In this document: one piece after another, positions 12,647 to 22,270 of the stretch
Layout: each line of letters starts with the position of its first letter
Numbering within the stretch: position 1 is the first letter of the stretch
Assembly: GCA_009809945.1 (NCBI GenBank)
Contig: WTPW01000076.1
Coordinates: 721,752-785,751, forward strand
Direction: 5' to 3'
DNA length: 64,000 nt
DNA from: Gigaspora margarita
Lineage: Eukaryota; Glomeromycota; Glomeromycetes; Diversisporales; Gigasporaceae
The notes under the pieces: generated by a model
Told to the model about the DNA's origin: nothing
Database searches by the model: none
Seen by the model: only the letters and a program-made list of their open reading frames with translations
Program-made: the position numbers and the translations under genes

Positions 12647-13566
12647 AGCCCTCTTTTATTAATTGATAGTTTGCTAGTTAATCAGAAATCGATTATAGTA
12701 TCAGTCACACAATTTGTTATACAAATCACTAAAGTAAATTTTTTAATATGACATTTGAGTAATTAATATCCATATAAGGCCTATTTTAATAGTAAATTGC
12801 AATGGTAAGGCATTTTTAATCGCTATTTTTAGGGATTTCTTAAAAGAAAACCATACTTACAAAACTAAATACAACTGCTTAGCTATACAAATACTTTATT
12901 AATTTGTAGCTTTAACCAAAAAAAAAATAAAGCCAAGAAAGATCATATCCTCAAAAATAGCTTTTCGTTCTATTTTATTTAGTACTTGCAATACAATCAA
13001 ACCTTCTTGCTTTGAACTTTTTAAGTGAAAATCCACATACTTGGTTGAGATTATGAACTTCAAGGAATGTAAAAGATTTAGAACTATTATTGTTTCAGTT
13101 TGTTCCTATCCAAATCTCAAACTAATATTTTAATAATAGATCTATTTATTATTAGTAATATACAGTACAATATTAGACTAAAACCAGAAACATTATATAA
13201 GTGCATTTTAAAATTAAAATTTTCAAATTTTTTTAAAATAAAATATTTTATTTATATTATTTTGTTTTCTTTTTGATAATAAATATAGATTACATAAGTA
13301 CTATTTATATGCCAAATAGACCTGATTAAGCTTAGATAATTAAGAAAAAAAATCCTCTATTACTAGATGTTTTAAATCCAAGAACAGTGTATCTGGGTTT
13401 GAATTTAATGCACTCGCAATCTGAGCCCCTTTGTGGTTCAGGTTAGCACATTAAATTCAAAGCCAGATACTTTTTTAATTGTCATATAAAAAGTAATTCT
13501 TTGGATCATTTGCTTGCTAAATAAAACTATTATTTAGTTGCTACATATCCATTAAATATATAATAT
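12647..13566. other. AT-rich intergenic DNA, no gene seen
   Basis: No coding region, RNA gene or clear transposon end was found in this stretch. Confidence 0.5.
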
Positions 13567-13567
13567 A

Positions 13568-14460
13568 CCATATTTTCGTGAAATAACAGGCTAGGGCATT
13601 ATTTAGAAAATCATGCCCCCTAAAAATAGCATATATGGTTTCGAAATAATGCCCTGGCGCGTCTCAAAATAACACGCTCCTATATATAGTTGTTAAGTAT
13701 GATTAGCGATCTAAATAGAATATACTTTTCACAAATGAAAATTCTTGTTATACAAGATGCCACTATTTCGAGTATTGGTCCATCACAATAGACTCTATTG
13801 TTTATTTGACTCTTCCTTGACACTATAGATGCCTGGCGAAACTATTTTGCCATTGACGAAATGATGAAACTATAAGTTTCGTCAAGTTTCGTCATTGACG
13901 AAACTTATGGTTTCATCAGGTTTCGTCATTTCGCCAGGCATCACTACTTGACACTAAGCCAAACTATTCTCTGCTTAACCATGCTTTAAAATTCTTTTTT
14001 ACATTTGGTATAGTAATGCAATGAATAAGTTCAAAAGTTATTTGCCATTTGCTAATGGTATGTCTAAATTGCTGAAGAACGCCAACTTAGAAAAAAAAAA
14101 ACAAACTTGATAACGATAACCTGAAGCTAATCCTATAATGTACAATATGTACATATGTATATNTGTTGTTTTAGTTTATACTCACATATTTAGAATAGCN
14201 TTAAATTANGAAATACAAGTTTTATATNNATCTATAAAACACATTGCTTTATTTAAAATCAAGCTCAACAGAAAATTGATTTAGAATAATTGACATTTGT
14301 ATCAAAATAATGCCTATGCGCGTTATTTGAAAAATCTGACTTGGCAAAAAAATCAATAAATCAATATATGTCTCGAAATAGCGCCCCGGTGCATACTCTA
14401 AATAATGTGCCTATACTCAAAATAACGCGCCAGGGTGCATTATTTCGCGAAAATATGGTA
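13568..14460. mobile_element. TIR element with CCATATTTTCG ends, containing a foldback insertion
   Basis: Inverted ends CCATATTTTCGTGAAATAA and its inverse (with CGCG) bound about 890 bp. Both subterminal regions carry 'aataatgcncnggcgcgt' motifs. TA lies on both sides. It contains the foldback at 13.83-13.95 kb and several ambiguous bases near 14163-14228. No transposase frame is seen. Confidence 0.5.
13826..13947. mobile_element. 122-bp foldback element with 9-bp TSD
   Basis: GATGCCTGGCGAAA and its inverse flank a nearly complete hairpin made of GACGAAACTT-type repeats. TTGACACTA is duplicated immediately outside both ends (13817-13825 and 13948-13956). A 9-bp duplication fits Mutator-type integration. 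Confidence 0.7.
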
Positions 14461-15223
14461 ATTAAATATTGTAATAAATTAATTTTTGAAGACATTAAAA
14501 GCTCATTAGAGATGGAGGTCGGTCAAATTTTTGATAATCGATCATTGATCGATTATATGCATAATGGATCGATACTTTAATCGATCATCATGCCTTGACC
14601 GATCATGTTAATTCGATCGATCACTATATCTTGACCAGTCATGTTGCTTTAATTGATCACATGGTTTGATCAGTCAAGTTGCTTTATCGATCATAACGCC
14701 AGTCATGTTCTTTGATCGATCATGTCTTGACCGTCACTGACCAGTACGATCACACACAATAACATGTTCAAGCGCCTTTTTAAATTCCATTTTAAAAAAA
14801 AACTATTAGGCCAAATTAGTACTAATAAAAAATGAAAGTAAATAGTTATTTCGAATGCTTTAACTATAACGCTTATTATTATTGCTCGGCTTTAATTTAT
14901 AGAAAAAGTTACACTAAGTATATATATTATAACAGCCATATTCATTGTATCTTTCGTATGGAAAATGTACCAAAGAAAAATTTTCAGTGAAACAAGAATT
15001 GGCAGTAATGTGAGTATGCACTGCTATTCCATCGGATTTGATATAAAGCCTGAACACTAAATGATAGATTTTAATAACCATCATACTCATGGTAACAAAT
15101 CTCGAAATGAAAGACCCTTGACCACTACTGCCATAGAGCTTGCTTACGAAACATCATATTTTTTCACTGTTGTTATCTTGGTGCCTAATTTCAAGGATGA
15201 AATTCTACATTGTTCTTATATAG

Positions 15224-15268
15224 GGTCTGAAATGGGCCATCCTGCAGGCCAGCCCATTCCAGACCCTA
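15224..15268. repeat. GC-rich hairpin
   Basis: GGGTCTGAAATGGGC pairs with GCCCATTCCAGACCC across a loop that contains the palindrome CCTGCAGG. It stands out in very AT-rich DNA. It lies inside the Mutator-like element. Whether it is an RNA structure, a terminator or a remnant of another element cannot be decided from the sequence. Confidence 0.55.
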
Positions 15269-15399
15269 ACTCATACCTTGGAGTCTAATCTTAAAATGAA
15301 AAGTCTTGCCTTATTATTGCTATAAAGCTCACCAACAAGAAAAGAATCTCGAGCCTATCGCAATTGTAGTACCTAATTACCAAATAAAGATTTTTGTAT

Positions 15400-15980
15400 A
15401 GGAATATTGTGATTTCTATTGCGTGTTATTAAAAATTCTGACATAAAACTTGTTATTCCAGTGAAACATAGCATGATGTTGGAGTTAGTTTGTATTGGAA
15501 TTGTCGCGTTTTCTATTGCAAGTTACTGTAATAAATTTCAGATCTATGTACTATTCAAGCGAGCACAGAATGTGGTTAAGGTTTTGTTCGTTTGCATTGG
15601 AAATAACATGCACCCTACTATGAGTTACAGGACTTACCTGCTATTCCTGTGACACAGTATGTGGTTAAGGGCTTATCATGATTTTTATCTGTATAAAAAA
15701 ATACTAATATAGAACTTACTCGCTATTTTGGAGATACACGGTATGGAGTCAGTTGTATTGAAATTATTGTGTTTTCTATTGTGAGTACTATCAAAAAATA
15801 TTCTGCTGCAGAACTTATTTGGTATTCTGTGACACAGCATATGGTTAGTTGAGATAGTTTGTATCAGAATTATTGTGATTTCCATCATGAGTTACTACGC
15901 AAATTCCGTAACTTACTCGCTATTTTGGTAATATGTAGTATGTGATTAAGTTTGAACTAGTTTACATTAGAATTATCGTG
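15400..15980. repeat. Degenerate tandem array, about 100-bp unit
   Basis: ATTGTGATTTCTATTGCGAG-like and CAGTATGTGGTTAAG-like landmarks recur roughly every 95-105 bp, giving five or six diverged units. The short frame across 15419-15652 simply follows the repeat and is not taken as a gene. Confidence 0.6.
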
Positions 15981-16445
15981 ATCAGTCAAAATTCTATGAT
16001 CGATCATGCTCGAGCAGAATTTCAAGTTCGGTCACGATCAATTTGACCAAGTGATCGATCATTTTATGACTGATCTCTATCTCTAAAGCTCATTATTCTT
16101 GTGAACTAAATTATATTGTTGATTCTTTTGAAATAAAAATAAAACAATCAATACAATAAATAAATGAATTTGAAACTATATTATTTTAATGACAAATGCT
16201 TATTGAAAACTTAGTTTGTCAATAATTATTTCACAGACAAGATTACTTTACAGACAATTAATTCTACCCAACATCAAGTTAAAGATAAACCTACTTTCTA
16301 TATAGCATTCTAAGCTTACTTCACAATTCTATTCTAATATTTAAGTTACCCTAATCTTAATTTTGTGTAATCATATTCTATCATTATTTTCTATCTTTAA
16401 TTCTATTCTAGCCTACTATTAACAAAAGCCAATATTTATATTTGT

Positions 16446-16596
16446 AACTGAAATTGATACCTGACTGAAGTTGCACTTAACTAAAATTAGATCTGAAATT
16501 AAATAATTTTGCATATATTAGTTATCAAATTTAAGTGAATATAATTTTTGTTTTATGAAGTTGCAACCTTAGTCAGGTGCCAATTTCAGTCACAAC
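16446..16596. mobile_element. 150-bp MITE with TGAAATTG...CCTGACT ends
   Basis: Left GTAACTGAAATTGATACCTG and the inverse of GGTGCCAATTTCAGTCACAA match over about 30 bp. The interior is AT-rich. Confidence 0.55.
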
Positions 16597-16674
16597 ATTT
16601 ATATCAAAAACTCACTACTGATCACTATTCAAATAACTGCTATTAATTAATAAAACACCACAAGTGATGGCTTT

Positions 16675-16768
16675 AATATATGGGGGTAAGTTACTGGTAA
16701 ATTAGTAAAAAAGAAACAAATTTATTTAATAAATTTGTCACTTTTTTACTGACTCACCCCTATATGAC
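16675..16768. mobile_element. Short foldback element
   Basis: ATATGGGGGTAAGTTACTGG and the inverse of TTACTGACTCACCCCTATAT are arms around an AT-rich loop of about 50 bp. Confidence 0.5.
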
Positions 16769-17342
16769 AGATTCAACAATTAGTCTTGCAAATAAACAAA
16801 ATAATGACTTCAACAAATAATAGTTCTAATAAATGATGACTCTATTATTTTAAAAATAAAATAAAGCTTTTCTTGAAAAGGGTAAATTATAGAAGAAAAA
16901 ACGTTGAATTCTTATAATTTACCTATGTAAAATTAGTTTTTTTAAATTTTCTTTGTTACATTTATAATGTACTTGCATTCAATGATGCATTTTGGTGAAA
17001 GCCCTTACCTTGATGCATTTAACGATCTAATTTTTATAGTGAATATTTGCAAACTAGAAAAAGATCGAGCAAAAAAAAAAACAAAAAAATAGCTCAACTT
17101 TGAAGCTATATTAGTTTACAAGAAAAAGCTAGTTTTAATATTTTTTATAGTTTCTGATTTGTGAAAACTATAATAACAATTTTGTTTTAAGAAACATAAC
17201 ATACTAAGGCTAAGATTTTAGATAAAAATTTAAAAAATATAAATTCAGCAATTTGTGTAATATATGAAAATTATATGATAAATTTTTGGATGTTACAAAT
17301 TATATAACTGGTATAACATATTACAAATCACATATAAAAATC

Positions 17343-17638
17343 AGAACTCCGGACATATCTCATATAGGTCATAACTGGATTTTGGCCAATTTTGATCTAA
17401 TTTGCTAAAAATAACAAAATCTATTTACTTTAAAAACTTCTAATCCAGTAATCAGAATTGAATAAAACTTTTTTTGTTAGATATATCTTACTGAGAGCTT
17501 CATTTTAAAAAAAAGTTCATTCAAATTGGACTATTAGATGCTAAGATAATTGCCAAAAACTGTTTTTTGCTTCTCAAATTTTAGGTGTTTTTGCTAAAAA
17601 ATTTCAAGTATAACCTCTATACTAAATGTTCAGGTTCT
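17343..17638. mobile_element. hAT-like MITE, GGACATCT family, copy 1 (8-bp TSD)
   Basis: TAAAAATC is duplicated at 17335-17342 and 17639-17646. Ends AGAACTCCGGACATATCTC and the inverse of GAGGTTATACTTG...GGTTCT are degenerate TIRs. The 296-bp body is nearly identical to the element at 21.72-22.01 kb. The 8-bp TSD fits the hAT superfamily. No transposase is encoded. Confidence 0.75.
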
Positions 17639-17639
17639 T

Positions 17640-18033
17640 AAAAATCACTATAGACAAAATGTAGCATGCATACATATTAAAGTTTTTTCTTACTAAGTTA
17701 ATAACATATGTCTTCTAATTGAAAGCTGTAGAGCTTATCAAAGCACATCTAATAGTCAAATCAGCCTAGTAGATAGTAAGATATCATTAAAAAATGATTG
17801 AACGACTATATAAAATCTCTATAAACAAACATCGTTTATATAAAGATTTTATATAGTTATCCAATTATTTTTTAACAATATCTTGCTATCTACTAGGCCA
17901 ATTTGGATGATTTAACCACCATTAGATGTGCCTTGATAAGCTCTACAACTTTCAATTAGTAGATATATATTATTAACTTAGTAAGAAAAAACTTTTATAT
18001 GCATGCACACCACATTTTGTCTATTGTGATTTT
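17640..18033. mobile_element. Foldback element with arms of about 195 bp
   Basis: The two halves are inverted copies from ATCACTATAGACAAAATG to its inverse, passing through GCCTAGTAGATAGTAAGATA and ACTATATAAAATCT. The whole element can form a single long hairpin. A truncated relative lies at 62.00-62.30 kb. It starts directly at the right TSD of the hAT-like MITE. Confidence 0.65.
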
Positions 18034-18112
18034 CATATATGATTTGTGTCATGTTAACTGGCAAACTATCAATTAATAAAATTATACAAAATACAGTTAT
18101 TTTCCGCTATAA

Positions 18113-18640
18113 GGGGCATTCATAAATAACGTTATGTACCCCTACATAGTAGCTCTTGACCCCCCTCTACTATATAAAAAAAAATTTAAAAATCCGTATG
18201 TTTATATATAAAATTTTACAAAAACTTGAATATATTATGATCCAGTGATCCAATTTGGGTGATTTTGGTACTATTCGATTCGTCTCTATGAGACGAATCC
18301 AATGATCCCAAAAACATTTCGTTTGGATCACTGGATCACGTTTTATTAGCAAAATACTATTGATTTTATAGTAATTTTATAAGAAAACATAATAACTAAT
18401 AGTATTTCGTTAATAAAACGGCATCCAGTTATCCAAATCAAATGATTTTGGTACCATTCGAATCCTCTTCTCGAGACGATTCGAATAATACCAAAATCAT
18501 CCAATTTGGACCACTAGATCAAGTTTTAGACAAATTTTTATAAAAAAATTGCATTATGTTCTAGGGGCCCCCCCTACTTATTGGAAAATTATTATATTTT
18601 GGAGGACCCCCTCAAGCATAGCGTTATTTATGGATGCTCC
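18113..18640. mobile_element. PIF/Harbinger-like MITE built of three palindromes, copy 1
   Basis: TIR GGGGCATTCATAAATAACG and its inverse are flanked by TAA on both sides (18110-18112 and 18641-18643). Inside are two hairpins of about 100 bp of the type GATTTTGGTACCATTCGA with GTCTCTATGAGAC or CTCTTCTCGAGAC at the tip, and a central palindrome around ACGAAATACTATT. Other copies are at 30.64 and 63.11 kb. Confidence 0.75.
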
Positions 18641-18869
18641 TAATCACCTTCTATATAATCACAACTTTTATATAGTCACATTAAATTTTGAAACAATTTA
18701 TTAATAAACTTATAAAAAAAACTTTTATATAAGCATACTCTTTTATAATTACTAATTTTCTTAATACAAATAGGTAGTATTGTACATTTTGGCTGTCCAC
18801 AGCCTTTTTTAGCTTGTTCACGTCCAAAATTATCCAAACATCCAAGATTGTTCAAAGCTTGTTCAGGCT

Positions 18870-19112
18870 TTAATTATTGTAGTAGCTTATGCTGAAATTG
18901 GCTTATGCTAAAAATTTAAGTTATTTTATTATGAAATTATAAAATTTTAGAGAACTTTTTCAGGATATTGTTTTATATAGTTTGGTTAGGGTTTAGGGTT
19001 AGGGTTATTAATAAAAGAGTATATGTGGATTTTAGTAGGTATTATAGTTTTAAATAGAGATCCCAGATTTTAGCATAAGCCAATTTTAGTATAAGCCACC
19101 ACAATAATTAAT
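18870..19112. mobile_element. MITE with GGCTTATGCT ends and TTAGGG-containing core
   Basis: Ends TGTAGTAGCTTATGCTGAAA and the inverse of TTTAGTATAAGCCACCACA form the TIR. The core GGGTTTAGGGTTAGGG with 'gattttagtaggt' and 'aaatagagatccca' is shared with the MITEs at 11.22, 38.01 and 38.85 kb. It is nested in the hAT-like element. Confidence 0.6.
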
Positions 19113-19191
19113 AAATCTATAAATATTTCTAATTTACACTACAGGTGATTATCACCTGTAGTCAATTTGCAAATTAAAATTCAGGATCAGG

Positions 19192-20810
19192 AGGACCCCG
19201 GACATCTCTAATATAGGTCATAAATGATCTGCATAAATTTGGAGGTTTTTGCTACTCCTAAAATCAAGTAAATTTGCTGAAAATTCAATTATTACATATA
19301 AATTTTTAGTAATTTGCTAAAAACTAAATTATCACATCTATTTTTATAAATCAAAATATATATGTATTTTTGATTGCTGAACAAATTTTCTTAGGGCACA
19401 TTGTTTGAATCAATTAGTAAAATTTTGAGAATCATAGAATTTTTTAGTATTTTTATTAATAAAATTATATAAAATATTATAATTCACAAAATTTTACTAA
19501 TTGATTATAACAAAGTGCTCTAAGAAAACTTGTTCAGCACATAAAAATACATTATTTCNNNNNNNNNNNNNNNNNNNNNNNNNNNNNNNNNNNNNNNNNN
19601 NNNNNNNNNNNNNNNNNNNNNNNNNNNNNNNNNNNNNNNNNNNNNNNNNNNNNNNNNNNNNNNNNNNNNNNNNNNNNNNNNNNNNNNNNNNNNNNNNNNN
19701 NNNNNNNNNNNNNNNNNNNNNNNNNNNNNNNNNNNNNNNNNNNNNNNNNNNNNNNNNNNNNNNNNNNNNNNNNNNNNNNNNNNNNNNNNNNNNNNNNNNN
19801 NNNNNNNNNNNNNNNNNNNNNNNNNNNNNNNNNNNNNNNNNNNNNNNNNNNNNNNNNNNNNNNNNNNNNNNNNNNNNNNNNNNNNNNNNNNNNNNNNNNN
19901 NNNNNNNNNNNNNNNNNNNNNNNNNNNNNNNNNNNNNNNNNNNNNNNNNNNNNNNNNNNNNNNNNNNNNNNNNNNNNNNNNNNNNNNNNNNNNNNNNNNN
20001 NNNNNNNNNNNNNNNNNNNNNNNNNNNNNNNNNNNNNNNNNNNNNNNNNNNNNNNNNNNNNNNNNNNNNNNNNNNNNNNNNNNNNNNNNNNNNNNNNNNN
20101 NNNNNNNNNNNNNNNNNNNNNNNNNNNNNNNNNNNNNNNNNNNNNNNNNNNNNNNNNNNNNNNNNNNNNNNNNNNNNNNNNNNNNNNNNNNNNNNNNNNN
20201 NNNNNNNNNNNNNNNNNNNNNNNNNNNNNNNNNNNNNNNNNNNNNNNNNNNNNNNNNNNNNNNNNNNNNNNNNNNNNNNNNNNNNNNNNNNNNNNNNNNN
20301 NNNNNNNNNNNNNNNNNNNNNNNNNNNNNNNNNNNNNNNNNNNNNNNNNNNNNNNNNNNNNNNNNNNNNNNNNNNNNNNNNNNNNNNNNNNNNNNNNNNN
20401 NNNNNNNNNNNNNNNNNNNNNNNNNNNNNNNNNNNNNNNNNNNNNNNNNNNNNNNNNNNNNNNNNCGGCATATTTACTTTTATATTTCTTGAAAATTTAA
20501 GAGAAGATGCTTAATTTTTGATTTTTTTGATCAAAAAAAATTCAAAATTAAGCATCTTAAATTTTTAAAATTCATAGTAGTACAAAAAATGAGATAGCTT
20601 ATTTTTGGGTATTATTCTTGCAAAATGTAGGTAATTTGCTAAAAATAAAATATAACATGCATAAAATTGCTGTAATTTGCCAAAACGCTTTATATAACCT
20701 TTTTTAAAATTAATCTCAATTTGCTAAAACTTAAATTTGGACCTCAGACCAAATTTTCTGCAATTTGCTAAAAAAAAAATATGACATATATCAGAGATGT
20801 CTGGGGTCCT
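19192..20810. mobile_element. hAT-like element, GGACATCT family, copy 2 (8-bp TSD), contains gap
   Basis: GGATCAGG is duplicated at 19184-19191 and 20811-20818. TIRs AGGACCCCGGACATCTCT and the inverse of AGAGATGTCTGGGGTCCT match at 17 of 18 positions. The interior includes the palindromic unit also seen at 8.9-10.4 kb (19.37-19.56 and 20.48-20.57 kb). A 907-base run of N hides the centre, so a transposase there cannot be excluded. Confidence 0.75.
19559..20465. other. Assembly gap (907 N)
   Basis: Uninterrupted N. Open frames that run across it are artefacts. Confidence 0.99.
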
Positions 20811-21716
20811 GGATCAGGTGTAACATGTAAATTAATTTTTGTATAACAAAAACAAAAATTTTTTAAAAAATTGCTAAAATTGCTTCTAACCTAAAAACTT
20901 GCCTATGAGCCTACTTTTTTTTATACAAAAAAAAAATTCTTTGCTAAATTTTACTATATATAAAATATTATTCTACCTCTAATCTTTATCCTTATCCTAA
21001 CATAAAAAAAAATTAACTTGAATTTAATAAAAATCATTTAGTTTATTTATTTTTATAGATTATAGGTGAAAATTACCTGTGGTAAACATTAGTTATTTTC
21101 TAAATCTATCTAAAAAATATATTTTTTTAGATGCTTAACATATTCTAGTTAAAATTAAAATAGGTTATTTACTTTATTTAATTGTTCAAAATTGTTCAAA
21201 ATTGTCCAAGTCATTGTCCAAGCTGTTCCGTGACAATACTACAAATGGTATTATTATAAAGAAGAATAACTGTACTATAATTATCTAAATTTTACTAATT
21301 AATTTTTATTTCTTATTTTAAATAAACTTGTTTACATATATATATATATTTGTTTTAGTTTGATAGTTTGCAAACTTTGGAGCAGATCTGAACCAAATTA
21401 ATAATTAGATTTGAGTTTGAAATTTAGTTTTAAAGTTTGAATATAATCTGAATCTAAACTGAACCAGATCAGACCAGATCCAAACTTAGATCTAGAAATA
21501 CTATAGTATATGCAACCTAGTTGCATCAAATCATATTGATAGTGCTAAAGTTTTGTTGATTATTTACTTATAAGATTAAATCTAATTAGTTAAAATTTTT
21601 TATATATTTTTATTTTTCTATATTTGTGCTAAAATTTTTAAAATAGCTTTTCTTAAAAATTAAAATTTTTTTGATAAAAGTTTTAAAAAGCTTAAAACTA
21701 AATACATAGTTGAATA

Positions 21717-22009
21717 AGGACCCCAGACATCTCTTATATAGAACATACCTGGATTTTGGCCAATTTTGGTCTAATTTGCTAAAAATGACAAAATCTATTT
21801 ACTTTAATAACTTCTAATCCAGTAATCAGAATTGAATAAACTTTTTTTATATGTGCCTTACTGAGAGCTTCATTTTAAAAAAAAGTTCATTCAAATTGGA
21901 CTACTAAATGCCAAGATAATTGCCAAAAACTGTTTTTTGCTTCTCAAATTTTAGATGTTTTTGCTAAAAAATTTCAAATATAACCTCTATACTAGATGTC
22001 CAAGGTCCT
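21717..22009. mobile_element. hAT-like MITE, GGACATCT family, copy 3 (8-bp TSD)
   Basis: GTTGAATA is duplicated at 21709-21716 and 22010-22017. TIRs are AGGACCCCAGACATCT and the inverse of AGATGTCCAAGGTCCT. The 293-bp body is close to the 17.34-kb copy. It lies 70 bp from the 3' end of LINE-1w. Confidence 0.8.
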
Positions 22010-22085
22010 GTTGAATAGTGCTTTTAAATACTGCTTAAATATATAAAATTTTTTTGCAATTGAACTTTTAGATAAAAAGTCTTTG

Positions 22086-22147
<62 letters not shown>

Positions 22148-22196
22148 GCTAATACTTTATTAAGTTTCTTAAAATTACATATGCAACTATATAGAA

Positions 22197-22260
22197 TTAC
22201 CTAATATCTAAGTTTAGCATCACCCGGCCACTTTACCGGTACCTATGTGCGACCTGCTGT
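22197..22260 (-). promoter_or_regulatory. Conserved 3'-end motif of LINE-1w
   Basis: On the minus strand GCAGGTCGCACATAGGTACC is followed about 10 bases later by GCCGGGTGATGC. LINE-2w has GGCAGGTCGCACATAGGTGC and ACCGGGTGAGCC in the same place, while the surrounding sequence is diverged. 3' ends of LINEs are often recognised by their own reverse transcriptase, so this may be the recognition hairpin. That role is inference. Confidence 0.5.
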
Positions 22261-22270
22261 ACCACCCTAT

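Larger units (their letters stand above)
14508..16084. mobile_element. 1.58-kb Mutator-like element with 10-bp TSD and GATCGATC-rich arms
   Basis: AAAGCTCATT is duplicated at 14498-14507 and 16085-16094. The TIR starts AGAGATGGAGGTCGGTCA on the left and AGAGATAGAGATCAGTCA read inward from the right (15 of 18 identical). Both arms are dense in GATCGATCA palindromes and TTGACCNGTCATG motifs. The interior carries the GC-rich hairpin at 15.22 kb and a tandem array at 15.40-15.98 kb. No transposase frame is visible. Confidence 0.65.
19121..21100. mobile_element. Mutator-like element with 9-bp TSD, nested, itself interrupted
   Basis: TAAATCTAT is duplicated at 19112-19120 and 21101-21109. The undisrupted target TAAATCTATCTAAAAAAT can be read in the 62.4-kb hAT-like copy. 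Subterminal motifs ACAGGTGATTATCACCTGTA and GGTGAAAATTACCTGTGG are inverted. A related element is at 42.09-42.45 kb. The body is split by the hAT-like element at 19192-20810. Confidence 0.65.
18775..21241. mobile_element. hAT-like element (CAGTATTGT family), host of a transposon nest
   Basis: Ends TAGTATTGTACATTTTGGCT and AGCTGTTCCGTGACAATACT match the two ends of the intact 279-bp copy at 62.36-62.64 kb (read in reverse). Imperfect 8-bp flanks are CAAATAGG and CAAATGGT. The copy is split by the insertions at 18.87-19.11 kb and 19.12-21.10 kb. The uninterrupted relative shows the unoccupied sequence. Confidence 0.65.

Noticed and set aside
15419-15652. 77-residue frame
   Set aside because: It coincides with the ~100-bp tandem array inside a Mutator-like element and repeats its sequence pattern.
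19497-20514. Long open frames on both strands across the N run
   Set aside because: They consist of unknown residues from the assembly gap. Only a few real codons exist at each end.
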